Notes under the pieces: generated by a model
Databases searched by the model: none
What the model was told of the DNA's origin: nothing
The model's input: only the letters and a program-made list of their open reading frames with translations
Assembly (NCBI GenBank): GCA_030652475.1
Contig: JAUSAO010000083.1
Coordinates: 23,661-87,660, forward strand
Length of the DNA stretch: 64,000 nucleotides
Reading direction: 5' to 3'
Source: Gallionella sp.
Lineage (GTDB): Bacteria; Pseudomonadota; Gammaproteobacteria; Burkholderiales; Gallionellaceae
Position numbers and translations under genes: made by a program
Shown here: positions 8,544 to 17,261 of the stretch, piece after piece
Layout: every line of letters begins with the position of its first letter
Numbering within the stretch: position 1 is the stretch's first letter

Positions 8544-9629
8544 TTAGTTAATTCGTTGGAACAAACCACCGGGTAGCGCAGTAATGCGGCCTTCCAGCTC
8601 AAGCGGCAACAGCATGGCGGATAGCTGGCTAACCGTCAAGCCACTGCGTGTACAAAGCCCATCCATGCTCACCGGATCGAAGCCGATTAGTGCCAGCAGA
8701 TCGGAGCCCTGATATTGCGAGTCGGACGTTTCTGGCTTGCCTGAATATACGTGGCGCACGCCGGGCAACTCTTCGAGTATGTCCTGGGCCGTTTCAGCCA
8801 GTTTTGCGCCTTGCTTGATGAGTGCATGACAGCCCTTGCTTTGCGGCGAGTGTATAGAGCCGGGAATGGCGAATACGTCTCTGCCCTGTTCCATCGCCAG
8901 CCGTGCGGTAATCAGCGAACCGCTTTGCAGCGAAGCTTCTACCACCAGACAACCGATACTCATGCCGCTGATAATGCGGTTGCGGCGCGGAAAGTTTGTG
9001 GCGACGGGCGGCGTGCCAAGTGGGAATTCCGAGATTAACGTGCCTTGTGCTGCAAGAGCATGAGCCAGATCACGATTGGCCGCAGGGTAAACCTTGTCCA
9101 GCCCCGTTCCGACCACAGCGATGCTGCCGCTCATTCCGCGCAATGCGCCACGATGGGCGGCCGCATCTATACCGTGCGCCATGCCACTGATGATGCACAG
9201 TCCGGCATCACTCAATGATTTTGAAAATTCCTCCGCGTTGCTCTTGCCCTGTGGTGTGGCATTGCGACTGCCTACAATGGCGAGCGCTGTGGCATTCAGC
9301 AAATCGCGCCGTCCTTTGACATACAGCAAAAGCGGCGGGTCAGCGATGTTGAGCAGCGCTTGCGGGTAGTCGCTATCGCCAAGCGTAACAATATGATTCT
9401 GATCCTCTTTCAGCCAGTTTAACGCAGGCGCGAGCAGATCATCGGTGATGCCACCGCTGATAGCGGCGGCAACCTCTGCTTTGACAAAAGATTTGAGTAT
9501 GCTGACAGGCGCGGCCAAAACAGCATCGGGTGAACCGAATTCCTGTAGCAAACGCCGCGCCCCTTCACCACCCAGTCCTCGTATCAGGCTGAGTGCCAGC
9601 CAGGCCTTGATTGAGATATCAATAGGCAT
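8544..9629 (-). CDS. dprA: DNA processing protein DprA/Smf
   Basis: DprA binds incoming single-stranded DNA during natural transformation and loads RecA. The 361-residue protein has an N-terminal helix-hairpin-helix/SAM-like region (about 1-70), then the Rossmann-like DprA core with GSRNATPQGKSNAEEF and SGMAHGIDAAAHRGAL. The C-terminal winged-helix (DML1-like) segment covers about 300-361. It lies between the LysM protein and smg on the same strand. No other competence gene is in the window, so active transformation cannot be concluded. Confidence 0.95.
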   Translation of the reverse strand: MPIDISIKAWLALSLIRGLGGEGARRLLQEFGSPDAVLAAPVSILKSFVKAEVAAAISGGITDDLLAPALNWLKEDQNHIVTLGDSDYPQALLNIADPPLLLYVKGRRDLLNATALAIVGSRNATPQGKSNAEEFSKSLSDAGLCIISGMAHGIDAAAHRGALRGMSGSIAVVGTGLDKVYPAANRDLAHALAAQGTLISEFPLGTPPVATNFPRRNRIISGMSIGCLVVEASLQSGSLITARLAMEQGRDVFAIPGSIHSPQSKGCHALIKQGAKLAETAQDILEELPGVRHVYSGKPETSDSQYQGSDLLALIGFDPVSMDGLCTRSGLTVSQLSAMLLPLELEGRITALPGGLFQRIN

Positions 9630-9658
9630 GAATCAAGTGAAACTCGCGTAGTAGGCTG

Positions 9659-10687
9659 TCAGGGAGTGAGGGCGTGATCCATGAGTTGTACGGGCAGGCG
9701 GGTTTGCATCACCAGCGCGTATGAAACCTTTTCAAACACACGGAACACAAACAGGTAACCGTAGCGCTCATCCGGCATGGCGAGGTCTTTACCTTCGTGT
9801 TGAACGATACGGCCTTTACGGTACATAGCCAGTACATGGCCGCTTTGTAAGCCATCGCGCTCACCCTTGTTAAGGGTAATCACCGTGTTTTGGCCGGCTT
9901 GCGAAACGCCGCCATATATTGAAATTACGCTGGCCTTTATGTGGCTGTCCGGTGCGCGTGGCAGGTAATTGCGAGATTCGATGGCGCTGGGGGCCACCAG
10001 ACGATCACCTAATTTAATTTCCTGTTTGGAATGCGTGACAACTACGGTGCTGATATCGGCCAATTCCCTGACCTCGATTTCACCGAGATAGATGGCCTCG
10101 TGACCAAGAGTTTCGCGGGTATTCGGATCAATAAAGGTTTTGCCGGGGCGATAAACCTGCCATTTGTTGCCTTGCTCGCCTGTCAAACCTTTGGCGTAGG
10201 CGATATCGCCGGATCCGAGAATAACCCGCCCTTCATGCAGCCCAACTAACACCGGGGCGCCTGCCAATACTTCGTCTGCCACCACCAAAGGCTGGCTCAA
10301 AAAGGGCTCAATAGCCGTGGATGGAATGCTGGGTATGGCATCCTGCATGCCAATCCCGGCGCGGATTTGGGGTGACAGTTTGATTGTGTCGCTTCGGTCG
10401 GTAACGGTGCCGCCTATGCTTAATGTACCGCTGGCGCGATCCAGAACGATTCTTTCCCCCGGATAAATCCAGTGCGGATCCTTGATGGTGTTTTTATTCA
10501 TGCCCCAGATATATGGCCATCTCCACGGGTCACTGAAGAACTTCCCGGAGATGTCCCATAAGGTGTCACCTTTGACGACGATGTATTGATCGGGGGCATC
10601 ACTGCGGATCTGTGGGGGAGCTTCAGGCTGACCAGCAAAAGCCAAGACAGGCAATAAAAAGCAAATCAGCGATATAATCTTACGCAT
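9659..10687 (-). CDS. Secreted LysM peptidoglycan-binding protein
   Basis: The protein of 342 residues starts at the ATG at 10687. A TTG 7 codons upstream would only lengthen the signal peptide. The export signal MRKIISLICFLLPVLAFA is followed by a LysM domain at about 33-80 (YIVVKGDTLWDISGKFF, then WGMNKNTIKDPHWIYPGERI). The remaining 260 residues have no domain I can name. Similar LysM proteins lie directly upstream of dprA in many beta- and gammaproteobacteria. A periplasmic, cell-wall-associated role is likely. It heads the operon leading to topA and is divergent from def. Confidence 0.88.
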   Translation of the reverse strand: MRKIISLICFLLPVLAFAGQPEAPPQIRSDAPDQYIVVKGDTLWDISGKFFSDPWRWPYIWGMNKNTIKDPHWIYPGERIVLDRASGTLSIGGTVTDRSDTIKLSPQIRAGIGMQDAIPSIPSTAIEPFLSQPLVVADEVLAGAPVLVGLHEGRVILGSGDIAYAKGLTGEQGNKWQVYRPGKTFIDPNTRETLGHEAIYLGEIEVRELADISTVVVTHSKQEIKLGDRLVAPSAIESRNYLPRAPDSHIKASVISIYGGVSQAGQNTVITLNKGERDGLQSGHVLAMYRKGRIVQHEGKDLAMPDERYGYLFVFRVFEKVSYALVMQTRLPVQLMDHALTP

Positions 10688-10778
10688 GGAAAACCCCGAA
10701 AGAGTCAAAGATAAAGGCGCACGGTGTTCCCGTGACGCTTTAAATTCTGCATCTAGTCAATTAAATTAGCAAGCATTT

Positions 10779-11282
10779 ATGGCAATCTTACAAATTTTGC
10801 AGTATCCGGATGAACGTCTGCACACAATCGCGAGAAAGGTCGTGCAGGTTAATGATGTCACGCGTAAATTGGTGCGTGACATGGCGGAAACCATGTATGC
10901 TGCTCCGGGAGTCGGTCTGGCGGCAACCCAGGTAGATGTGCACGAACAGGTCATTGTGGTGGATATTTCCGAGACACATGATCAGTTGAGGGTGTTTATC
11001 AACCCGGAGATTCTGCGTCACAGCGGTGAATCAGAGGGCGAAGAAGGCTGTCTGTCGGTGCCGGGAATATACGAAAAGGTGCGCCGGGCAGATCATGTGA
11101 CGGTACAGGCGCTTGATCAGGAAGGTAAGTCTTTCACTGTGCAGGCCGAGGGATTTTTGGCGGTTTGTATCCAGCACGAAATGGATCATTTGCGTGGCAA
11201 GGTATTCGTCGAATACTTGTCGCAACTTAAACAAACACGATTGCGCGCCAAGCTGAAAAAGCGGCGGCGCGAAGCGCTGTAA
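10779..11282 (+). CDS. def: Peptide deformylase
   Basis: This metalloenzyme removes the N-formyl group from nascent proteins. All three family motifs are present in 167 residues: GVGLAATQ (about 43-50), EEGCLSVPG (about 86-94, metal-binding Cys) and QHEMDHLRG (about 131-139, two metal-binding His plus catalytic Glu). It is followed by fmt, the enzyme that adds the formyl group to initiator tRNA, which is the usual pairing. The gene is divergent from the LysM gene with 91 bases between starts. Confidence 0.97.
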   Translation: MAILQILQYPDERLHTIARKVVQVNDVTRKLVRDMAETMYAAPGVGLAATQVDVHEQVIVVDISETHDQLRVFINPEILRHSGESEGEEGCLSVPGIYEKVRRADHVTVQALDQEGKSFTVQAEGFLAVCIQHEMDHLRGKVFVEYLSQLKQTRLRAKLKKRRREAL

Positions 11283-11290
11283 CGTACAAA

Positions 11291-11420
11291 TCGCGTAGCG
11301 AATCGTTTGCCCCCTCGCCCACTTGTGGGAGATAACCAGCGCTTGGGCATCGTTCTCTGATGCCTTAGTCGAATGGCTAGTTGTTTCATCAGGGTTGGGG
11401 AGAGGGAAACGGGCATGACG
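11291..11420. repeat. REP-like palindromic repeat, family B copy 1 (between def and fmt)
   Basis: It starts TCGCGTAGCGAATCGTTTGC and contains CCCTCGCCC and TGTGGGAGA, with GAGGGAAACGGGCATG at its right end. Copy 4 at 56796-56863 shares both ends almost exactly. Here about 60 bases are inserted in the middle, including the hairpin GGCATC/GATGCC. It lies between two cotranscribed genes. Confidence 0.75.
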
Positions 11421-11452
11421 TTTTTTATAATATTAGGGGCGGCAATTTGGCC

Positions 11453-12403
11453 ATGCCCGTTAGGCTCTCCGTGAAAATAATTTTTGCTGGTACGCCGCAA
11501 TTCGCAGCCAGTGCCCTGGCTGCGTTGCTCGAAAAGCATCAAGTTGTCGCCGTGTTGACGCAGCCGGACCGTCCGTCGGGGCGCGGCATGCAGCTTACTG
11601 CCAGCCCGGTGAAACAGCTCGCCTTGCAACATGGACTGACGGTTTTGCAGCCAGATAGCCTCAAGACTGAACAGGCTCAGCATGAGATTGCCGCACTGGA
11701 TGCCGATGTTATGGTGGTGGCAGCCTATGGCTTGATCTTGCCAAAAGCAGTGCTGGAATTGCCGCGTTACGGTTGTTTGAATATTCATGCTTCGCTGCTG
11801 CCGCGATGGCGAGGGGCGGCACCGATACAACGGGCGATACTGGCGGGTGACAGCGAGACCGGCATCACGATCATGCAGATGGATGCGGGCTTGGATACGG
11901 GCGACATGCTATCGCGCCACGCGTGTCCGATCACAGCCGAGGATACCGCTCAGACCTTGCATGACAAGCTTGCAAAAATTGGCGCTGACAGCCTGCTTGC
12001 TACCTTGTGTTCACTGGAAAAAGGCAGTTTGATCCCGGTCAGACAAGATGACGGTGCCGCGTGTTATGCAGCCAAGTTGCTCAAAGGCGAGGCGCAGATT
12101 GATTGGCGGCAGGATGCACTACAAATAGCGCGGGCGGTGCGTGCCTACAATCCTTTCCCGGTGTGTCAGGCCAGGCTGAATAATGTGGTTTTAAAAATTT
12201 GGCAGGCGGGCTTATGTTCGGAGCAGTCCGGCATGCCTGGCGAGATATTGGCTGTGGATAAGCAAGGCGTTACTGTTGCCTGCGGCAAAGGCGCACTGCT
12301 TTTAACGGTGTTGCAACGTCCTGGCGGCAAGGCGCAACCGGCTGTGCAATTTCTGCAGGCGATGCCGATTCGTGTTGGTGATAATTTTTCGATAATCGAA
12401 TGA
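11453..12403 (+). CDS. fmt: Methionyl-tRNA formyltransferase
   Basis: The enzyme transfers a formyl group from 10-formyl-tetrahydrofolate to Met-tRNAfMet. The N-terminal catalytic domain starts VKIIFAGTPQFAASAL and has SLLPRWRGAAPIQRAIL, which contains the folate/catalytic loop. The C-terminal OB-like domain covers about 205-316. Start choice: ATG at 11453 gives 316 residues and GTG at 11471 gives 310; both fit the family, and an ATG at 11381 would translate the repeat and is rejected. It is the second gene of the def-fmt-rsmB run. Confidence 0.95.
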   Translation: MPVRLSVKIIFAGTPQFAASALAALLEKHQVVAVLTQPDRPSGRGMQLTASPVKQLALQHGLTVLQPDSLKTEQAQHEIAALDADVMVVAAYGLILPKAVLELPRYGCLNIHASLLPRWRGAAPIQRAILAGDSETGITIMQMDAGLDTGDMLSRHACPITAEDTAQTLHDKLAKIGADSLLATLCSLEKGSLIPVRQDDGAACYAAKLLKGEAQIDWRQDALQIARAVRAYNPFPVCQARLNNVVLKIWQAGLCSEQSGMPGEILAVDKQGVTVACGKGALLLTVLQRPGGKAQPAVQFLQAMPIRVGDNFSIIE

Positions 12404-12450
12404 GCAGAAGATAAGAAGTGGCCCAATTATGATAAAACTACCGACGTTCG

Positions 12451-12506
12451 TTTCTTCACCTCTCTCCTCTCCCGCATGCGGGAAAGAAGGGGCTAAACGA
12501 TTCTCC
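12451..12506. repeat. REP-like palindromic repeat, family B copy 2 (between fmt and rsmB)
   Basis: The block TTCACCTCTCTCCTC is followed by the perfect 12-bp palindrome CCCGCATGCGGG (12471-12482) and GAAAGAAGGGG. It resembles the pyrimidine/purine arms of the other family B copies, with a different centre. Confidence 0.6.
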
Positions 12507-12524
12507 ATGCGGGTATCGTTCTAA

Positions 12525-13790
12525 ATGCATAATATTCAACTCGCCGCCCTGCAGATAGTTCAGCAAGTGATGGTGGACGGGCGCAACCTCAATCAAGTAC
12601 TGGATGAATCACTGCGCAGAAAATCGGTCTGGACACCCGCACAGCGTGCGGCCCTGCAAGATTTGAGCTATGGCACGTTACGTTTTTACGGTCAATTGAA
12701 TGCGGTGCTTGATTTATTGTTGCACAAGCACATGACGGATAACCGGATCACTTATTTGCTGCTGGTCGCACTTTATCAATTGCAATACACCAAGGCGGCG
12801 CAGCATGCGGTGGTGGATTATGCCGTGCGTTCGGCAGATATTCTGAATCCAAAAATCAGGGGCTTGGTCAATGCGATTTTGCGTAATTTTTTGCGTAATC
12901 AGGCCGACTTGCTTGCGCAGGCTGCGCTTAAACCAGAAGGGCAATACAGTCATCAACAGTGGTGGATAGACGAGCTCAGGGCTCAGTATGGTGAGTGTGC
13001 TGCCGCGATACTCGAAGCCGGGAATCAACACCCGCCGATGACGCTAAGGATTAATCAGCGGCGTGGCACGACAGAGGATTATCTGGCGCAACTGGTAGAG
13101 CATGGCCTGTCTGCCCGGCGAATAGCGCCGGATGCGCTGCAATTGGACAAGCCGGTGTCAGTGGACAAGGTGCCCGGGTTTTTTTCCGGCAGCGTGTCTG
13201 TGCAGGATGCGGGCGCACAGTATGCCGCACGTGTGCTGGATGTTCACGATGGCATGCGCGTGCTGGATGCGTGCGCGGCGCCGGGCGGCAAGACAGCGCA
13301 CATTCTGGAGCGGGCAGACGTTGAGATGGTGGCATTGGACAAGGATGAAAAACGCCTGACGCGTGTAGCAGAAAATTTGCAGCGTCTGGAATTGTCCGCA
13401 ACGCTATTGGCCGGGGATGCCGCCCAACCCGAAGACTGGTGGGATGGCAAACAGTTTGAACGTATCCTGGCCGATGTGCCCTGCTCCGCCACCGGCGTAG
13501 TGCGTCGCCACCCCGATATCAAATGGTTGCGCCGCAAAAAGGATATTGCCTCTTTTGCTGCCCAACAGTCCGGTATTTTGCAATCATTGTGGCCGCTATT
13601 GGCGCAGGAGGGTAAATTGCTATACGCCACTTGTTCTATCTTTAGTCAAGAAAATCAGGATGTTATAGACGAGTTTCTGATAAAAAATCCGGGGGCGCAA
13701 CAGCTGGCAATTGATTTGCCTAATGGGGCTTTGTTGCCAAACGATGAGCATGATGGATTTTTCTATGCCTTGCTGCAAAAAACTGCTTAA
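12525..13790 (+). CDS. rsmB: 16S rRNA (cytosine-967-C5) methyltransferase
   Basis: RsmB (Sun/Fmu) methylates C967 of 16S rRNA using SAM. The 421-residue protein has the N-terminal NusB-like RNA-binding domain (about 1-140) and the C-terminal Rossmann methyltransferase. SAM motif I is DACAAPGGKTAHILE, the catalytic motif IV is DVPCSATGVVRRHPDIKW, and the motif VI cysteine is in YATCSIFSQEN. The stop overlaps the start region of the next gene, which indicates translational coupling. Confidence 0.97.
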   Translation: MHNIQLAALQIVQQVMVDGRNLNQVLDESLRRKSVWTPAQRAALQDLSYGTLRFYGQLNAVLDLLLHKHMTDNRITYLLLVALYQLQYTKAAQHAVVDYAVRSADILNPKIRGLVNAILRNFLRNQADLLAQAALKPEGQYSHQQWWIDELRAQYGECAAAILEAGNQHPPMTLRINQRRGTTEDYLAQLVEHGLSARRIAPDALQLDKPVSVDKVPGFFSGSVSVQDAGAQYAARVLDVHDGMRVLDACAAPGGKTAHILERADVEMVALDKDEKRLTRVAENLQRLELSATLLAGDAAQPEDWWDGKQFERILADVPCSATGVVRRHPDIKWLRRKKDIASFAAQQSGILQSLWPLLAQEGKLLYATCSIFSQENQDVIDEFLIKNPGAQQLAIDLPNGALLPNDEHDGFFYALLQKTA

Positions 13791-14355
13791 GGTCTTTCTG
13801 GGGCTGTACTTGTTGATGGGGCTGTTTGCCGCAACAGCACACGCGGATGGAATAGACGTAAATAAAGCAGAAATTCGGCTGGGTGAGGAGGGGTATCAGC
13901 TCGCGGCAGATTTCAACGTCAACCTGAGTTATACCGTTCAGCAGGCGTTGTCGTTGGGGGTGCCGCTCTATTTTGTGGGCGAATTTTCGCTGACACGTTC
14001 GCGGTGGTATTGGCTGGACGAACAAGTATTTCAGGGTGAGCAATCCGTCAAGCTTTCATATAACGTCCTTACCCGTCAGTACCGTATCTCACGCGGCTCG
14101 CTGTTTCAGAACTTTGCCAGCCTGGATGAAATGTTGCGTATTCTGGAGCGGCAAAACTCGGCGCTCATTCCCGCAGAAATGATAAAAAAAGAGGCGAACT
14201 ATGTTGCCGCCGTGCGTTTGCGTTTGGATACCAGGCAGCTGCCCAAATTGATGCAGGTGAATGTGCTGACCAGCAAAGACTGGGATCTGGATTCGGGCTG
14301 GTATCGCTGGGTGATGCGTTCGGCAGACGTGCGTAACACGGGCAAGGCGGAGTGA
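13765..14355 (+). CDS. Exported DUF4390 protein
   Basis: The product is a predicted periplasmic protein of about 196 residues with signal peptide MPCCKKLLKVFLGLYLLMGL ending near AHA-D. The body resembles the DUF4390 family found between rsmB and ntrY in betaproteobacteria. Its function is unknown, and the fixed position suggests a link to the NtrY/NtrX pair. ATGs at 13744, 13750 and 13753 are also in frame; 13765 is chosen because it gives the cleanest signal peptide. All of these lie within the end of rsmB. Confidence 0.8.
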   Translation: MPCCKKLLKVFLGLYLLMGLFAATAHADGIDVNKAEIRLGEEGYQLAADFNVNLSYTVQQALSLGVPLYFVGEFSLTRSRWYWLDEQVFQGEQSVKLSYNVLTRQYRISRGSLFQNFASLDEMLRILERQNSALIPAEMIKKEANYVAAVRLRLDTRQLPKLMQVNVLTSKDWDLDSGWYRWVMRSADVRNTGKAE

Positions 14356-14362
14356 GGGCGCA

Positions 14363-16489
14363 GTGAAATATCTGATTACCTTAAGTCTCATCGCAGTGAC
14401 GGTCTTGCTGTATCTGTTATCCAGCCGCAGCGCGAATACCGAAGTATTTTCCGTCAGCTATTACGGCTTGCTTGGATTGACTGGTTTGCTGGCGTTAGGC
14501 CTGTCAGGTCTGGTTGCCTTTCAGTTTTGGCGCTTGCGCGACAAATTAAGGAAGAAGGTGTTTGGCGCCAAGCTGACTTTACGTCTGGTGCTATTTTTCA
14601 CCCTGGTAGCCGTTTTGCCCGGAATATTGGTCTATGCCGTATCGGTCAATTTTTTATCGAAGAGCATTGAGTCGTGGTTCGATGTACGCGTGGAAAAGGC
14701 GCTGGAAGGCGGCCTTAATCTGGGCAGAAGCGGGCTGGACAATAGCCTCAAGGAGCTGTCGAAAAAGACCCAGTTTGTCGCCCTCTTACTGTCAGAAAAA
14801 AATCCCGTGCAGTTTCAGAATGCACTGGCTCAGCTAATCGATGAAGGCATGGCGCAGGAGGCGGCTGTATTCGGCCAGGGCGGCAAATTGCTCGCCTTTG
14901 CCGCCAGCGATAATGCGCTGTTGCCCGATATTCCAGACGAAAGCCTGATGCAGCAGGTGCGGGAAAAGGGACAATACTCGGTTATTGAGGCGATGCCCAA
15001 CAAGGCGATGAGTTTGCGGGTGTTGGCCTTGGTGAATGCAAATAGCTATTCGGGGGCGAACTATATTCTGCAATTCAATCAGGCTGTTCCCAAGCAGATT
15101 GAAGACGATGCGGAGATGGTGCAATCGGTCTATCGTGACTATCAGGAACTGACGCTCTCCAGGCTGGGGCTAAAGCGTTTATATGGCATCACGCTGACGC
15201 TGTCGTTGTTGGTGGTATTGCTCACGGCGATATCGGTGGCATTTTATATCAGCGAGCGACTGGGTTCTTCGCTGGAAGCGCTGGCGGAGGGCACCCGGGC
15301 GGTCGCGCAGGGGGATTTTACCGGACAACACCCGATACGCAGTAGCGATGAATTGGGTGCGCTGACGGGTTTGTTCAATCAAATGACCAACCAGTTGGCT
15401 GATGCCAGACGAGCCAGCGAACAGCAGCAGCGCGAAGTTGAAAGCGCCAAGGGCTATCTGGAAAGTGTGCTGACACATCTCTCATCGGGGGTGCTGGCAC
15501 TCGATGGTGAATTCCGCTTGCGTTCGGTGAATACCAGTGCCGCCCATATTTTGGGCGCGCCCCTGCAGGATATGCAGCGTATGTCCTTGCAGCAAATTGC
15601 GGATAAATTCACTTTATTGCATTCCTTTTGTAAAAGCATTACAAATGCATTTTCGGGAACCAGCAATGGTGAATGGCAGCGTCAAATTGAAAGGCTGAGC
15701 AAAAATGGCAACCAGATTCTGTTGATCCGTGGAACGCGTCTGCCTCAGGGCGCTGAGGCAGGATTCGTCGTGGTTTTTGATGACATCAGTCATTTGTTGC
15801 AGGCGGAGCGTCAGGCCGCCTGGGGTGAGGTAGCTCGCCGCCTGGCCCATGAAATCAGGAACCCGCTCACGCCGATACAGCTCTCGGCAGAGCGTTTGCA
15901 ATACAAGTTAAGTGACAAATTGGATGAGAGTGATGCGAAGTTGTTGCGGCGTGCCACACAAACTATCGTCAGCCAGGTGTCGGCGATGAAAAATATGGTG
16001 AGTGATTTTGCTGATTACGCACGCGGCCCTTCTTTGAAATTGACCCGTCTGGATCTGCATCGATTGATTAAGGAAGTTCTGGGCCTGTATGAGGCCAACG
16101 CAGTACCCATTACGCTGAATCTGCAGGCCGGTTGCGCCGAGATTAATGGAGATGCAACGCGCTTGCGTCAAGTGTTGCACAATCTTTTCCAGAATGCGCA
16201 AGACGCGTTGCAGGGAATTGCCCAGCCGGAGATCGTCTTGAGCAGTGAAATCGGGCAAGGGGAGATTCATTTGCGCGTGTCGGATAATGGAACAGGCTTC
16301 CCTGAGAGTGTGTTGTCACGCGCTTTTGAGCCTTATATGACGACGAAGACCAAAGGCACCGGCTTGGGCCTGGCGATTGTGAAAAAAATCATCGAGGAGC
16401 ATGGTGGTCGAATAACGCTTGAGAATGGTGTAAACGGCGGAGCGTACGTAAATATCAGCCTGTCGTTGAATGAGGAGGGGCAAGAATGA
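14363..16489 (+). CDS. ntrY: NtrY-like membrane sensor histidine kinase
   Basis: The 708-residue kinase has several N-terminal membrane segments (about 5-100), a periplasmic or extracytoplasmic sensor stretch, a further membrane segment near 275-295 and a HAMP domain (about 295-345). A PAS domain (about 365-470) follows. The phospho-acceptor box is RRLAHEIRNPLTPIQLSAE (His near 498), and the ATPase part has N-box NLFQNAQDAL plus DNGTGFPES and GTGLGLAIVKKI. The architecture matches NtrY, which senses nitrogen or redox state in other proteobacteria. It overlaps the regulator gene by 4 bases, so the two form a pair. Confidence 0.92.
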   Translation: MKYLITLSLIAVTVLLYLLSSRSANTEVFSVSYYGLLGLTGLLALGLSGLVAFQFWRLRDKLRKKVFGAKLTLRLVLFFTLVAVLPGILVYAVSVNFLSKSIESWFDVRVEKALEGGLNLGRSGLDNSLKELSKKTQFVALLLSEKNPVQFQNALAQLIDEGMAQEAAVFGQGGKLLAFAASDNALLPDIPDESLMQQVREKGQYSVIEAMPNKAMSLRVLALVNANSYSGANYILQFNQAVPKQIEDDAEMVQSVYRDYQELTLSRLGLKRLYGITLTLSLLVVLLTAISVAFYISERLGSSLEALAEGTRAVAQGDFTGQHPIRSSDELGALTGLFNQMTNQLADARRASEQQQREVESAKGYLESVLTHLSSGVLALDGEFRLRSVNTSAAHILGAPLQDMQRMSLQQIADKFTLLHSFCKSITNAFSGTSNGEWQRQIERLSKNGNQILLIRGTRLPQGAEAGFVVVFDDISHLLQAERQAAWGEVARRLAHEIRNPLTPIQLSAERLQYKLSDKLDESDAKLLRRATQTIVSQVSAMKNMVSDFADYARGPSLKLTRLDLHRLIKEVLGLYEANAVPITLNLQAGCAEINGDATRLRQVLHNLFQNAQDALQGIAQPEIVLSSEIGQGEIHLRVSDNGTGFPESVLSRAFEPYMTTKTKGTGLGLAIVKKIIEEHGGRITLENGVNGGAYVNISLSLNEEGQE

Positions 16490-17130
16490 GCAAACAGATT
16501 CTGGTTGTGGATGATGAAGTTGGCATACGTGAATTGCTGGCGGAAATTTTATTTGACGAGGGTTATCAGGTTCATCTGGCTGAAAATGCCGAACAGGCAC
16601 GCGTGTACCGGCATGAATTTGAACCCGATTTGGTGTTGCTGGATATATGGATGCCCGATACTGATGGCGTAACGCTGTTGAAGGAGTGGGTCGAGCAGGA
16701 TTTGCTGACCATGCCGGTGGTGATGATGTCCGGCCATGGCACGATAGAGACCGCCGTTGAGGCAACGCGCATCGGTGCGGTGGATTTTCTGGAGAAGCCC
16801 ATTTCGCTGCAAAAACTGCTGAATACCGTAGCCAAAGCTATCAAGGAAGGCGCGGCAATAATAAAAACCCCGGTTGCTGTTGATGTCGCGCAAAATCTGG
16901 TTGTCGAAATGGATGGCGCCACTATGAACTTTCCCTTGCCTCTGGATTTGCCGCTACGCGAAGCGCGCGAACATTTTGATGCAATATACTTTGATTACCA
17001 TTTGCAAAAAGAGGCTGGCAACGTATCGCGTGTGGCAGAAAAAATAGGCCTGGAGCGCACACATCTGTACCGCAAACTTAAACAACTGGGTATAAAAGTT
17101 GCCAAAAAAAGCGGCGAAAATGAGCATTAG
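16486..17130 (+). CDS. NtrX-like response regulator without the AAA+ domain (REC-Fis)
   Basis: The 214-residue regulator has a receiver domain (about 1-120, phosphorylatable Asp near 53 in LVLLDIWMPDTDG, KP pair in FLEKPISLQ). A linker of about 50 residues follows, then a Fis-type helix-turn-helix (NVSRVAEKIGLERTHLYRKL). Full-length NtrX has a sigma-54-activating AAA+ domain between them; GAFTGA and Walker motifs are absent here. It therefore should not open sigma-54 promoters itself and probably works like REC-HTH regulators such as RegA/ActR. There is no frameshift sign, and the ends are natural. It is cotranscribed with the NtrY-like kinase. Confidence 0.9.
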   Translation: MSKQILVVDDEVGIRELLAEILFDEGYQVHLAENAEQARVYRHEFEPDLVLLDIWMPDTDGVTLLKEWVEQDLLTMPVVMMSGHGTIETAVEATRIGAVDFLEKPISLQKLLNTVAKAIKEGAAIIKTPVAVDVAQNLVVEMDGATMNFPLPLDLPLREAREHFDAIYFDYHLQKEAGNVSRVAEKIGLERTHLYRKLKQLGIKVAKKSGENEH

Positions 17131-17165
17131 CAGCGTTCAACAACAACAAGAAATTGGTAAGTTTG

Positions 17166-17194
17166 TTGCTGTATTCCGGGGTGTGCGGCATAAT
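17166..17194 (+). promoter_or_regulatory. Candidate sigma-70 promoter for the transketolase operon
   Basis: TTGCTG (17166) and CATAAT (17189) are 17 bases apart, ending 67 bases before the tkt start. A 6-bp hairpin CATCCC/GGGATG at 17229-17243 lies in the leader just before the GGAGG ribosome binding site. Confidence 0.4.
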
Positions 17195-17261
17195 TCCAAC
17201 AATTAACATTCGGCGTTAAACATAAACCCATCCCCTTGGGATGTTTCGGAGGAGTCAGTAA

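Noticed and set aside
11381..11452. A longer N-terminus for fmt
   Set aside because: It would translate the end of a repeat and has no counterpart in the family.
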